Assembly: GCA_051294375.1 (NCBI GenBank)
Contig: CM119263.1
Coordinates: 27,316,264 to 27,380,263 of the forward strand
DNA: 64,000 bases
Direction: 5' to 3'
Source of the DNA: Paraspadella gotoi
Taxonomy: Eukaryota; Chaetognatha
Shown piece by piece: positions 1-11,004 of the stretch. How positions within the stretch are numbered: the stretch's first letter is position 1; every line of letters starts with the position of its first letter. The notes below the pieces were generated by a model that saw nothing but the letters and a program-made list of their open reading frames with translations, had not been told where the DNA came from and ran no database searches. The position numbers and the translations under genes were made by a program.

Positions 1-1433
1 TGAATACTATTGCAAACCAATTCATAAAACAGTATAGGAGCCAGTTTCTCAAATTTCTCAGATTGAAATATTCTTGATTAAAAACTTGCAGAGTCTGCTA
101 TGTTATTAGATAACGAGAGGGATGGAGACCTTAACTCTCAATAGCCATTAATAAGTTATTGTTTATATAATGAATGAATAATTTTATATATTTAGGGGAT
201 TTTTTTTGTCAACGCGGCAAACCATTAAACCCTTAAAATAGTTTAGGTTAATTCGAGTTCGCTTATAACGAAATATTCCCTTTAACGAGCTGAGGTGCCA
301 GAACCTCGTAAAATCGTCTGTCGTACAACCTTGGACCAAATTCAATTTTTGAAGAAAAAAAAACGATATATATCCAGAATAATTCTTTTCATAATCAAAT
401 TATCTTTCAAAAAAAAAGGGCATGTCTAATTGTAAAGAGAAATATTCTCTGATACGAATCCGGGCCTACCTTGTCATATCCTGTCACAAAAATTATCTGG
501 TCCAATAATTAGTAAACTTAGTTTTATTACTTCTGAAGTTTCGCGTCTGGCTCCGTTTGATCGATGCACAGTGAACCGATGCACAGTGAACCGAACGGAA
601 AGAAAACACAGAAGTTTTGCGAATGGGACAATTCTTTTTAAAAGGGAAACGGATTGGTATTTGTAAAAAAATGTTTCCATAAGTAAATATTGTAAAAAAA
701 ATGTAAATGGCGGCCGGGGGCGAATGTTTTCCTCAAAAACAAAATCGATAAGAGTCGAAGTTAAAAAGGACGATTCGGGGGGAATGTGTGTGTGTGTNNN
801 NNNNNNNNNNNNNNNNNNNNNNNNNNNNNNNNNNNNNNNNNNNNNNNNNNNNNNNNNNNNNNNNNNNNNNNNNNNNNNNNNNNNNNNNNNNNNNNNNNNN
901 NNNNNNNNNNNNNNNNNNNNNNNNNNNNNNNNNNNNNNNNNNNNNNNNNNNNNNNNNNNNNNNNNNNNNNNNNNNNNNNNNNNNNNNNNNNNNNNNNNNN
1001 NNNNNNNNNNNNNNNNNNNNNNNTTCTTTTCTCAGGATGATTTTTTTTTGTCTTTTTTTCTGTTTATCTTTCTTTAATTTTTATTTTTCTTTCTTTTGGG
1101 ATCATTTTCATTTTATTCCAGTAGCTTTCGGATTTATTTTCGCAAATTATATTCTTTTTTTTTCTTTTTTTNNNNNNNNNNNNNNNNNNNNNNNNNNNNN
1201 NNNNNNNNNNNNNNNNNNNNNNNNNNNNNNNNNNNNNNNNNNNNNNNNNNNNNNNNNNNNNNNNNNNNNNNNNNNNNNNNNNNNNNNNNNNNNNNNNNNN
1301 NNNNNNNNNNNNNNNNNNNNNNNNNNNNNNNNNNNNNNNNNNNNNNNNNNNNNNNNNNNNNNNNNNNNNNNNNNNNNNNNNNNNNNNNNNNNNNNNNNNN
1401 NNNNNNNNNNNNNNNNNNNNNNNNNNNNNNNNN

Positions 1434-1470
<37 letters not shown>

Positions 1471-1790
1471 CTCCGCTCGAGAATCGCGAGTTTTCTCCTC
1501 TGAGAGACGAATATCCGCGGAAGACGAAAAACGCAANNNNNNNNNNNNNNNNNNNNNNNNNNNNNNNNNNNNNNNNNNNNNNNNNNNNNNNNNNNNNNNN
1601 NNNNNNNNNNNNNNNNNNNNNNNNNNNNNNNNGTCTCTATTTTTTATACTGACGAAGTCGAAACAAAAGTCGAGTTCTTGATAAAACTTGAATACTAGAA
1701 TTTGATTAAAACAAATTCTAAACAGCTGACGAGATGATCATTCGACATCTTAATAACTTTTCTGTCCCAATATTGAAACAATTCCTCAGC
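1..1790. other. AT-rich noncoding stretch with three assembly gaps
   Basis: No gene is seen. Positions 1-720 are AT-rich without a credible ORF. N runs lie at 798-1023, 1172-1433 and 1537-1632. The first follows a short (TG)n run, the second follows poly-T, and the second ends in a (CTAT)n array at 1434-1470. The gaps therefore sit on simple repeats where the assembler broke. Confidence 0.8.
1434..1470. repeat. (CTAT)n tetranucleotide microsatellite
   Basis: About nine CTAT units begin directly at the edge of the N run 1172-1433, so the true array is probably longer than shown. Confidence 0.95.
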
Positions 1791-1956
1791 GTCCAAAGTG
1801 TGATTTCCCTACTTGTCACAAAACGAGAGAGAGACAGAGACAGTGAGAGAGTGAGAGAGAGGCAAGAATGAGTCGGAACTTCGCGGACGCCATACTCAGT
1901 CCTCACACTCCAACGAACTTCTTGTCTTTCACGGATCAGCGGACGAACGAATTACA

Positions 1957-2029
1957 TCACGTGACACGTTTCACTCTCCGCCAATCAACGGCCGGAGATT
2001 CCATGACCGGTGTCGTTCTCTGCCAATCA
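1957..2029. promoter_or_regulatory. Candidate promoter module: E-box plus two CCAAT boxes
   Basis: TCACGTGA is at 1957-1964. CCAATCA is at 1981-1987 and again at 2023-2029, 42 bp apart (about four helical turns). USF/Mitf-type bHLH-Zip factors bind TCACGTGA and NF-Y binds CCAAT; the pair often co-occurs in animal promoters (established knowledge). A 51-bp (CT)n tract follows at 2089. No convincing coding exon was recognised nearby, so the module is inferred from motifs only. Confidence 0.4.
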
Positions 2030-2085
2030 GATCGAAGAATCGTCTGGAATAAAGTCTAGCAGAGAAGTCTTATCGGTGACCAGAG

Positions 2086-2088
<3 letters not shown>

Positions 2089-2139
<51 letters not shown>
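2089..2139. repeat. (CT)n microsatellite
   Basis: Uninterrupted CT dinucleotides lie just downstream of the E-box/CCAAT cluster. (GA/CT)n tracts are potential GAGA-factor sites in insects, but their abundance here makes function uncertain. Confidence 0.95.
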
Positions 2140-2144
<5 letters not shown>

Positions 2145-3284
2145 AATAAAGAGAGGAAGTAAAGAAGAAAAAAAAGAAAAGAAAAGATCTCCCTTTCAGA
2201 TCTGAAATTTATCACCTCAGTTTCGCTTCGATTTGAAATTTTCCATCGTTAGATGGAACTTCCGGTTCCGCGAATCTAGTAGCGTGTTCTTTTGTTTTTC
2301 TAAAGTCAACTCTATCGACATATTACAATAAGTTTTAGAGTATTAATGAATGATTTACGGCAAAGAATTCGATCCATCCATTTTTCGCCATTCATCGATT
2401 TCTCAGTAATCAATTTTAGCCGTAATTAACTCAGATTACTCCATTTTTCCTTTGACAAATCTCTCTCTCTCTCTNNNNNNNNNNNNNNNNNNNNNNNNNN
2501 NNNNNNNNNNNNNNNNNNNNNNNNNNNNNNNNNNNNNNNNNNNNNNNNNNNNNNNNNNNNNNNNNNNNNNNNNNNNNNNNNNNNNNNNNNNNNNNNNNNN
2601 NNNNNNNNNNNNNNNNNNNNNNNNNNNNNNNNNNNNNNNNNNNNNNNNNNNNNNNNNNNNNNNNNNNNNNNNNNNNNNNNNNNNNNNNNNNNNNNNNNNN
2701 NNNNNNNNNNNNNNNNNNNNNNNNNNNNNNNNNNNNNNNNNNNNNNNNNNNNNNNNNNNNNNNNNNNNNNNNNNNNNNNNNNNNNNNNNNNNNNNNNNNN
2801 NNNNNNNNNNNNNNNNNNNNNNNNNNNNNNNNNNNNNNNNNNNNNNNNNNNNNNNNNNNNNNNNNNNNNNNNNNNNNNNNNNNNNNNNNNNNNNNNNNNN
2901 NNNNNNNNNNNNNNNNNNNNNNNNNNNNNNNNNNNNNNNNNNNNNNNNNNNNNNNNNNNNNNNNNNNNNNNNNNNNNNNNNNNNNNNNNNNNNNNNNNNN
3001 NNNNNNNNNNNNNNNNNNNNNNNNNNNNNNNNNNNNNNNNNNNNNNNNNNNNNNNNNNNNNNNNNNNNNNNCCCGGAAATACAGTTTAGCCACCGATTTC
3101 GCCATCGCAAGATTGCGAAACAAAATCGCACGACGTCTGCGTTTTCGTCTCCGGTTTCAGTCGAAGATCTCGATTTGGCTAAAAAGAAAAAACCGGAAAA
3201 AGAAAATTAAAAAAAGACTAAAAGAAAGAATAAAAAAGAAAGAAGAAAAGAAAACCGTAAAGAAAATAACTGGAAATCTTCAAG

Positions 3285-3319
3285 GTCGTCGTCGTCGTCG
3301 TCGTCGTCGGTCGTCGTCG
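3285..3319. repeat. (GTC)n trinucleotide array
   Basis: About ten GTC units with one interruption. It is one of at least a dozen CpG-containing GTC/GAC arrays in the window. Confidence 0.9.
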
Positions 3320-3607
3320 ACGAAGCGTTCGAAGGATCAAAAGGGAGGACAAGGAGGGGATGGAGGGGGCTTAATTGAGGTTTTTTTTCCTCGAAATTCG
3401 ATCTCATCGATTTTTGGTTCCGAGATTCGGCGTCGCCTTCCCTGCTGTTGACGATGGAAACGTCTCTACAGCTGCTGCGGTGGAAACGTCATATCATAAA
3501 TATGACCGTATAAATATTCCTATATCTCTTCTTCCATATGGTCAGGCGTCATTTAGCCATACAGTTTAAGAGTTTTAAAAAGTCATATTCACATCCATTC
3601 GCGTTTT

Positions 3608-3632
3608 CGTCCGTCCGTCCGTCCGTCCGTCC
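3608..3632. repeat. (CCGT)n tetranucleotide microsatellite
   Basis: About six tandem units of CCGT/CGTC, followed by diverged units to about 3660. Confidence 0.9.
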
Positions 3633-5316
3633 TTCCTTAATCCCGTCCGTCTGTCTTTCCTTGTTTTAAGATCCCTATCGCGTCAACAAATGGAGACGTG
3701 AAGAGTCACTCGAGAAAATAAAAGCAACGAAAAAGGAAAATAAAGGGAAAAAAAAGGTAAGAATAAAGGAAGAAAAGAAAAAGGATCCTTTTTTCTTTCT
3801 TCTAATCTCGTTGACTCGAGGATCTTCTTTCCAGTTGAGATTTTCCTTCTTCGCCCCGAAGCTAAAAAGCTCGACATCCATATCTCATTGAATCTGATCT
3901 CGATCTTCCACGCGGCTTGCCGGTGCTTGCCGATCGGAGAAGCTGCTTGGTGGAATTTCGACGCTCGCCGATGCCTTGCGGGAAAGCGTCGGTTCTTGAC
4001 CGAGTCGAGTATTAGTTATCCTATGACGGATGATATTGATATGTCGAATTCGCTTTTGTTTTATTCAACTTCTTTTTTTCTGATATTAAAGTAATTAAGG
4101 AAATGTCAAACTTGTAATATAGTAGGATCTGTTTATTACCGTCTGGTAAGTTTAGAATTCCGATTTCGTTTTCATCGAAATCTTTTGGTCATTTTAGTCA
4201 TTGCAGGCAACAGAAGATGTCAATCTTGACGGACCTACACTGGTATCGCTTCAGTCAACCTTCTTTCAATACAGCTATGTACCTTATTGTACTTTCATCT
4301 AAAAACGTGTATACTAAACGTTAATAGGAATAAATTATTAATTTAGTTCGGAAAAAGTCCTGGTTTAACTGCAATATTTTAAAAAAGTGTTGGAGATGTT
4401 CCAAATGTAGGGACCGGTACAAAAATTTAAGATTTGCTTTCTTTCTGCTAATTTAATTATGAATTTGTGTATATGTATATATATATATTTATGTATACAT
4501 CTAATATATATATATATATATATTTATTTATGTATACATCAATTTCTGCTCTTCTTTTCTGAGCTACATTTTTTAACCGAATTCCTTTAAGCAAAGGTTA
4601 AAAGGTAAAGTTTAAGCCTGCATCTTCTTTTTATTAATTTTAATCATTACCTGGCATTCCTGGTATAAAAATTATACCATAACTTTTTTTTCCTAAAGAT
4701 GAAATTTTATCAATTTATTTTTTAAATATAGTTTAAAAAGCTCATAAAATTAAGAATATTATAATTTTAGCCTTTTAATTTGTATTATAGGGCTAAAAGA
4801 TAGAAAATAATGCTAGGCCATCATTAATCTCTTTTTTCATCCTTTTTATTCGCTCTTTAATTTTTATACATTCTCCATCAATTTTTTTCGATTTTAATCC
4901 TTTAAATTAAAAAAAATCTTAAACAAAATTTAAAATTAATCTATTTAAAAATACAATAAATATTATGATAAAATATATCTTTATTTTCATATTAAAATTT
5001 TGAAGAATAGAATCAGAAGAGAATACACTAATTTTATACTCATACATCAATTAATTATACAATAAAATAATTTTTATAAAAAAAACTATTGACGTATTAA
5101 AAGCCAGGAAATCAGGCGACTCATTTTCAAAGTTTAAAATATAGTAATAGAGTTAAGCTTATGCTTCAGTATTATATGTTTATATGTTCGGTTTAACGCC
5201 AAAATTTGTTTTTTATAGAATATTATTTTCCTTAAAATTTATTTTACATCTTCGCGTCTTAAAAAATAAACCAAAAGAGAAACAATTGAATCCAAAACAA
5301 GTGACTGTGTTCGAAA

Positions 5317-5346
5317 CCTCGTTTCCACTCTTTCTATTCAGTCACG

Positions 5347-5399
<53 letters not shown>

Positions 5400-5567
5400 C
5401 AACATCAGGAAAAGAGGAGGAGTAGCCAACGTTAGTAAAGGCGACAAGGAAGAGGTGAATGAGACTCGCATGGCTGCTGTTTTGACTCATGTTTTCAAAC
5501 GGAGCTGTTTCCAGAGTGCCAGAACCAACTCTACCTTTACTCTACCTTCACGGTTTAATCAAAATTC
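5317..5567 (+). promoter_or_regulatory. Candidate promoter and first exon of the zinc-finger gene
   Basis: The block begins CCTCGTTTCCAC (5317-5328), carries TCACGTGA (5342-5349) and a (CT)n tract (5352-5396), and runs into a purine-rich stretch ahead of the gene. Its key support is a diverged copy at 7587-7760 with the same order and spacing (CCTC to TCAC is 25 bp in both), where the E-box reads TCACTTGA and the CT tract is reduced to a short pyrimidine-rich run. The duplication suggests this is a functional 5' unit of the zinc-finger gene. The transcription start cannot be fixed from sequence. Confidence 0.5.
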
Positions 5568-5624
5568 GTATGTACTTTATTTACATTTTTTACAAATTGT
5601 TCAATTTATTTGTTTTTTTACCAG
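5568..5624 (+). other. Candidate 57-bp intron in the 5' leader
   Basis: A GTATGT donor (5568-5573) is followed by T-rich sequence and a polypyrimidine tract ending TTTTTTTACCAG (AG at 5623-5624). The length is typical of short insect introns. Splicing is inferred, not shown. If correct, exon 2 opens at 5625 and contains the predicted start codon. Confidence 0.45.
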
Positions 5625-5670
5625 AAACTTCAAACAAGAAAAGAAATTATACTAAAACTTCACCAGAAAA

Positions 5671-5717
5671 ATCGTTCTGCAGATTGGATTACGATCGTTC
5701 TGCAGATTTGGATTACG
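5671..5717 (+). repeat. Short tandem direct repeat in the 5' leader
   Basis: Two near-identical units of about 23 bp (CGTTCTGCAGATTGGATTAC and a copy with one extra T) lie side by side. They sit upstream of the chosen start codon and would add a repeat to the protein only if an earlier start were used. Confidence 0.7.
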
Positions 5718-5780
5718 TTGCCTATAAAGATAAAAAATGACTCTTCCGTAAAAAAAGATTCCTTCACAAATTTATTCACA

Positions 5781-7400
5781 ATGTCTTCAAAACAGGACCG
5801 AAGTTACTATTTTGATTATTCAAAGGAAAGTTCAAACGTTCCTGACTTTAAACTAGAGGAAAGTGCATCTATTAATAGCGAGCAAATAAATTGTACAAAT
5901 TTGAATGAATTTCAATTCAATTCCAAAGAGAAAAATTTTGTGAATCTTTCTGAGAGTCAGGATGTGAAGTTTTTGTCAGTATCCCCGAATCTAAACACGG
6001 ATATTAAGCAAGAGAGAGATATGACTCCAAATTTTTTGATTTTAAATCCTGTTTCATCGAAATCCAATATTTTGCCTCACAAATGCCAGGACACCTGGAA
6101 GTGCAATGAATGTGATTTTAAAACTGATTCAGAGACCAGTCTGAACATTCATAAGTCTATTCATGACACTGAAAAGCTATATAAATGTATTTATTGCGAT
6201 TTTTCGGCAAAACGCAAGTCAAATTTAGTTAAACATTTTATCAAACATAATGAATCCGAACTAATTAAATGCGATGAATGTCATTTTGAAACAAAAACAA
6301 AGCGTAATTTAAAAAATCATAAGTCTACAATGCATAGTGAAATTAGCCCAATTCAATGCGGTCTTTGTGATTTCGTTGCAAAAACAAAAGGACTTTTAAA
6401 AAAACACAAATCCGAGCATTTTGAGGAAGAATCATCATCGACTTTAGCTTTCCAACTATACGAAACAATACATTCCGATGAGGAACCTTATCAATGCAAT
6501 CTCTGCGAATTTAAAACCAAAACAAAAGCTGCACTGGAGTTCCACATAATTTCTAAACATGATATTAAGCCATTTAAGTGCGATGAATGTGAATTTGAAA
6601 CAAAAACCCAGCAAAAGTTGAAATTACATCAATTGAGCCATTTGGGAAAAAAACCATTTAAATGCGATCAATGCGAGTTTAGATGTTCCCAAAGTACATA
6701 TCTTAAAAAACATCGTGCCGGACACTCGAACGTCAAACCTTATAAATGCGATCTATGCAGTTTTGAGACTAGAACAAATTTTTACTTAACTGAACATAAA
6801 AGGAGGCACGAAAAACTCATTACAATCGAGTGTAAAGACTGCGATTTTAAAACGGTTTCTAGTAATGAGTTTGCCAAACATAGAAAAACACATGACGCCT
6901 TCCCAATCAAATGTGCCCTATGTACTTTCAAGACAAAGAAAACCTCGAAGTTGAAACAGCATGTTCAAGTGCGTCACAGTGACGAGAAGTCTTTTAAATG
7001 TTGTCAATGTGATTACGCGACGAAATCTCGGAAGTTACTAACTTTACACTGCAAAAAGCATCAAAGTGGCGAAACTTACAAATGTGATCTGTGCATTTTT
7101 GAAACAATACAAAAAAGGAATTTAATTTTACACAAAGTTACACATGGAGACCAAAAACTGTTCAAATGTGAACAATGCGATTTTTTGTCAACAACAAAAG
7201 AAGGATTTAAAAAACATCGTCTTCGACATATAATCGATAAACCGTATAAGTGTAATCATTGTACCTATCAGACATTTATCCAACGTTATTTGGAAAAACA
7301 CAAATGTCAAATCAATTCATATGAAGAAAAAGATATAAAAAAAATCGATAATTTCGGTTTAGAGACAAAATTGATGAACTATGATGAAAAAATTGATTAA
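5781..7400 (+). CDS. Poly-C2H2 zinc-finger protein, about 539 aa
   Basis: Probably a nuclear DNA-binding protein; its target is unknown. Residues 1-105 are polar and acidic with no recognised domain (no BTB, SCAN, KRAB or ZAD). They hold two sumoylation-like motifs, FKLE (23-26) and IKQE (75-78). From about residue 106 to 509 there are 13 fingers of form C-x2-C-x12-H-x3/4-H plus a degenerate fourteenth. The fingers carry the pattern C-x2-C-x-F/Y-x-T/K-x5-L-x2-H seen in REST- and hunchback-like arrays, and most linkers are not TGEKP. The spacer between fingers 4 and 5 is longer than usual. Finger 14 ends H-K-C, lacking the normal second histidine. The frame is open from 5610, but the ATG at 5781 has an A at -3 and follows the predicted intron and leader repeat, so it is preferred. 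Orthology is not assignable by eye. The C-terminus may be frameshifted (see 7401-7560). Confidence 0.9.
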   Translation: MSSKQDRSYYFDYSKESSNVPDFKLEESASINSEQINCTNLNEFQFNSKEKNFVNLSESQDVKFLSVSPNLNTDIKQERDMTPNFLILNPVSSKSNILPHKCQDTWKCNECDFKTDSETSLNIHKSIHDTEKLYKCIYCDFSAKRKSNLVKHFIKHNESELIKCDECHFETKTKRNLKNHKSTMHSEISPIQCGLCDFVAKTKGLLKKHKSEHFEEESSSTLAFQLYETIHSDEEPYQCNLCEFKTKTKAALEFHIISKHDIKPFKCDECEFETKTQQKLKLHQLSHLGKKPFKCDQCEFRCSQSTYLKKHRAGHSNVKPYKCDLCSFETRTNFYLTEHKRRHEKLITIECKDCDFKTVSSNEFAKHRKTHDAFPIKCALCTFKTKKTSKLKQHVQVRHSDEKSFKCCQCDYATKSRKLLTLHCKKHQSGETYKCDLCIFETIQKRNLILHKVTHGDQKLFKCEQCDFLSTTKEGFKKHRLRHIIDKPYKCNHCTYQTFIQRYLEKHKCQINSYEEKDIKKIDNFGLETKLMNYDEKID

Positions 7401-7560
7401 ATGTTAGGTGTGAACACTGTGATTATACATCAACCTCATTTTAGTACTATAAAATTTATACTAAAATCCTGAAACTGAGAAACCGTTTATATTTAATTGT
7501 AATCGGTGTAATTACAAAAATTTAATACAAAGATTTAACAAATGTAAATAAATTTAAGAG
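7401..7560 (+). pseudogene. Two decayed zinc fingers beyond the stop codon
   Basis: At 7409 a different frame reads C-E-H-C-D-Y-T-S-T-S-F then stop, the start of a C2H2 finger. At 7474 a third frame reads T-E-K-P-F followed by C-x2-C-x-Y and an I-Q-R-F-x-K-C ending, which closely resembles finger 14 of the upstream protein (I-Q-R-Y-L-E-K-H-K-C). The array once continued for two more fingers, and frameshifts ended it. A single-base indel near 7385-7400 could be mutation or assembly error. Confidence 0.6.
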
Positions 7561-7586
7561 TTTTAAATCTTCGCGGGATCATAAAG

Positions 7587-8160
7587 CCTCGTTTCCACTT
7601 TTGAATAACTGTCACTTGATCTCATTTATTCTCTATTTCTCTGTTTGTAAAGAAACAGAAGAGTAGTTGTCAGCTTTATTCGTGGCGAAGGGGAACAGGC
7701 GGGTCATTCTTAGAGGAAAGAAGCCAGTCTTGACTCTCTGATTCAAATTTTATGTAGTATTTCATTTTGAACTATCGGATTACCTTATCATTGGCCAAAA
7801 TATTATAAGATTCTTGTTCTCCTCTTCTATTTCTATTATTAAAAATTCTTGTTTCGGTCGTTACATAATTTATTTATTTCCAATAGCAAGCACTTATAGA
7901 TATTACTTCCTGATTCTTATGCTCTCCATCGATGCTGTTCTATGCTTTCTTTACTTGCGAATAGTAACGGAATTTTATAACTCAGGCTTAACTGGAGTTG
8001 AAAGCAAAATTTATTCTCGAAAGCATGAAACTGAAAAACCAATTAAATGCGATGCTTGCAATTTTAAGGCTATGATTATTTAGACTATGATTTAAACTAA
8101 GATGACTCTCTAACCATATGATGAAAAACTAATTGTGATTTTACTTGTAAACTGCTGTGA
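7587..8160 (+). pseudogene. Tandem duplicate of the zinc-finger gene, decayed
   Basis: 7587-7760 is a diverged copy of the candidate promoter/first exon at 5317-5500, with the same opening CCTCGTTTCCAC and the same spacing to TCACTTGA (TCACGTGA in the parent). Further on, the frame at 7814-8083 ends in a stretch reading S-R-K-H-E-T-E-K-P-I-K-C-D-A-C-N-F-K before a stop at 8081. That is the end of one finger, a TEKP linker and the start of the next. Nearly all of the roughly 400-residue finger array is missing. It may be a relic of a tandem duplication, or a short remnant reused as a new exon; no evidence favours the latter. Confidence 0.6.
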
Positions 8161-8480
8161 AAAAAAATTTAATGCATTCTAAACATGCGTTTTTATTTTC
8201 TTTCTATTGCGTTCAAATTAGGGGCAGGAAAATTAAACATCTTTGTTTATGTACGTACAAGCACATACAATTGTATTATTAACTTTCTTTTAAAAATTAA
8301 TATTAAAGCATATAGCTAAAGAGTCTATCCTTGAAAAGGACAGTAGTGAGAATTAAATAGCATAAAAGGAATTTGGAATCTTGGGATGTGATAAACTAGT
8401 AAATTGGAACGATAAATGTTCGGACCCTCATTCATCCGTGCCATCAATCTCGGGAGAGAGAAAAAGAATTACACGGTCCG

Positions 8481-8522
8481 ATTCGGACGAACAGAATTCG
8501 GACAACCGGGATTCGGACGATC
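8481..8522. repeat. 15-bp tandem repeat, three units
   Basis: ATTCGGAC recurs at 8481, 8496 and 8511, exactly 15 bp apart. The second halves of the units differ. Confidence 0.85.
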
Positions 8523-9610
8523 GGTTCTGACCCCGATTTCAACGGTTCGTAGATGATGATGACGACGACGAATTCCGGGCGCGGAGATGAGATTTTAGTA
8601 ACAAACGTCGATGGACACTAACGACTTGCCGTGGTTTTGTCGTACGAATTTTCACTAATCAGTGAATGGGGTTGCTTACATGTGTTTTTTTTTTTTGTGT
8701 TAAACTTAAAAGATTCCGAAACGAATTACTGTTACTTCTATCAAGCGGAAAATTTAAAATTTTCGAGTAAAAAAAAAAACCCAGCGGTTGGGGGTACTAA
8801 GGACCGAGGGAAAAAAAATCTTGGAAAATTCCAGGGATGGGCAACTTAATTTGAGGAGACTTAGGATCAAAAACAGAAGACGAAAAAGTTTTGATTAATG
8901 CTTATTTGTTAAATGGAGAAATACTCAATTAGCATTTTCGAGAAAATTAGTATACGGGAACAGATGCGTTAATTTGGGCTTCGTCACAGAGAGAAGAGAC
9001 GATAGAAAGACTGAAAAAAGGATAGAAAGAACTAAAACTAGGATGACAAAAATGGAAAAAAGTCGAGAAAAATATAAAAGACTAAAAGAAAGTCAGAATT
9101 AAATGAAAGACAGAAAAAAAATGAGAAAAAAATAGCGAGGAAAGATAGAAAGAAAAAAAGAAAGATAGAAAAGGAGGACAGAAGCAACATTGACAAACGA
9201 CGATTTGATGAGTTGAGAAAAAAAAATTTCGATACAAAAAACCGGAAAATTTTTTTTAAAGAAACAAAAATTGCGTTTTGAAAAATTATTGGAAAAAAAA
9301 CAGCCCAGAGCGCGTGGAAGGGGAGGACTAAGGCCCCCGGGGCTGTTGAAGGGAGTCGATAGGGCCGCAGTGTGTCCCTCGGGGTCTTGAGGGGCGTGGG
9401 GATTTGGATCGGGTCCTTTTGCGAGGCGTCGGGAGGGAGTGAGGTGGATGGGTAGTTTTAAGGCAAAAGCACGATTTTGGCAAAGGGGGAAGTGGGAGAA
9501 TGAAGAAAACGTTTTTCAATGGAAAAGCAAAAGACGAAAAAACTGATTGAGAGCGAGACACGAGCGTGACGGAGCAATAGAGAGGAAGAAAACGGCAGCG
9601 GTGCTGTTGA

Positions 9611-9613
<3 letters not shown>

Positions 9614-9686
<73 letters not shown>

Positions 9687-9703
9687 AGAGAAAGAGAGAG
9701 AGG
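9614..9703. repeat. (GA)n microsatellite, interrupted
   Basis: About 90 bp of GA with single-base interruptions. Confidence 0.95.
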
Positions 9704-10052
9704 GTAAGAGATGGGAATGACAAAGCGATGTGAAAAAAAGAGCCATCTCAATTAGAAAGAAAAGTTGAAAATGGAATGGCGAAGAGCGAGAGAGCGATGA
9801 AATAACTTTAGAGCGATTGAAAATAATTGGCGGACCAATGAAGAGCGAAGCGATGGATAGCAGCGCCCTCTACTATATATTGACAAAGGGGAATAAGATG
9901 ACAAAGTGACAAAGGGAAATAAGATGTCGCTTGTCACTACAGGAACATTTTCTTACGTCATTGAATTCCTTCTCAGACTCGGCACGATATGGAAATTATA
10001 AAGGGATAAGGACGAGACAAAGATTCTTGTATTTCTCACACCCGTGCGGTTT

Positions 10053-10053
<1 letters not shown>

Positions 10054-10087
<34 letters not shown>
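10054..10087. repeat. (CGT)n trinucleotide array
   Basis: Eleven uninterrupted CGT units. A GGCGGGAA E2F-like octamer follows at 10108-10115. Confidence 0.95.
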
Positions 10088-10194
10088 CTCTCAAATCGTC
10101 GTTTCATGGCGGGAAATCCGGAAATTGAATAACGAAAAAAATTGATTTTGACCGACATTTTTAAGAGAAGCGAGCGAATCTTTCGAGACACACT

Positions 10195-10227
<33 letters not shown>

Positions 10228-10926
10228 GCAGACTAAAATTTCAATCTCTCAGATTATGAGTGAACAAAAAAATTGAGAGAGAATTATTTTTGTTCCCTTC
10301 CAACAGTTATCTGCCCTAAATTTAGTCGAAGATCTGATGAATTAGATTTTTCGTTTCAAAATTTTGCGGTCAAATTCGTGAGTTTATTGTTTTTGGAGGA
10401 TGGCAAAAGACTTCAAAGTAAAGCTTAATAATTTTTTTTCTTTCGATTTCGGCTTTTATTTTTAAAATGTTAATCATTCCCTTTTGCAGTAAATCTCTTC
10501 GTGCCGAAAGGAATGCGAAAGAAGGAATGCTATGTTTTCTGGTCGATATTTCCTGAAATAAATTTATTGCATCTCATGCATTTTAGAAACATACGTTATT
10601 ACTGTGTCTATTTAAGATATTGTATTATTTATTCACTAAAAATGGTAAAACACCACACCATTTTAAGGTTTTTATGTAAATCAAAAGCCAGAATGTATCA
10701 AGTGATTATTAAGTCTTCGTTCACGATCATATCTGTCACTGTGAGAGGCATCATTTTGATTTGAAAGAAGCATCCCGTCAATATGAGTCAATTTCTGTCA
10801 GATCAAATTATGGAGAAGAATTTTTTCCTCTTAGTCATTCTAAATTGTTTATCTTTATTCGAAACAAATCAGATTTATGGCACCAAAAAATAAATACGTT
10901 GATTTTTTGTTCCTGCGTTCGTTTTT

Positions 10927-11004
10927 TGGTTCGTCCGTTCGTTTGTTCGTCCGTTCGTTTGTTCGTCCGTTCGTTTGTTCGTCCGTTCGTTTGTTCGTCC
11001 GTAA
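10927..11004. repeat. 16-bp tandem repeat, about five units
   Basis: The unit TTCGTCCGTTCGTTTG repeats almost perfectly. It has no stop in several frames on either strand, which explains the overlapping Arg/Thr/Asn-rich and Phe/Val/Arg-rich frames here. Confidence 0.9.

Larger units (their letters stand above)
2140..5310. other. Noncoding stretch with gap and simple repeats
   Basis: No supported gene. A 597-bp N run (2475-3071) starts inside a CT tract. Simple repeats are (GTC)n at 3285-3319, (CCGT)n at 3608-3632, and alternating AT around 4475-4525. From about 4300 to 5300 the DNA is strongly AT-rich with no open frame worth calling. Confidence 0.75.

Noticed and set aside
9300-9450. GC-rich patch considered as coding exon
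   Set aside because: No frame shows a recognisable domain, and the - strand frame continues into the GA tract.
10927-11004. 16-bp repeat considered as a CRISPR-like array
   Set aside because: Units are contiguous without unique spacers, and the genome is eukaryotic.
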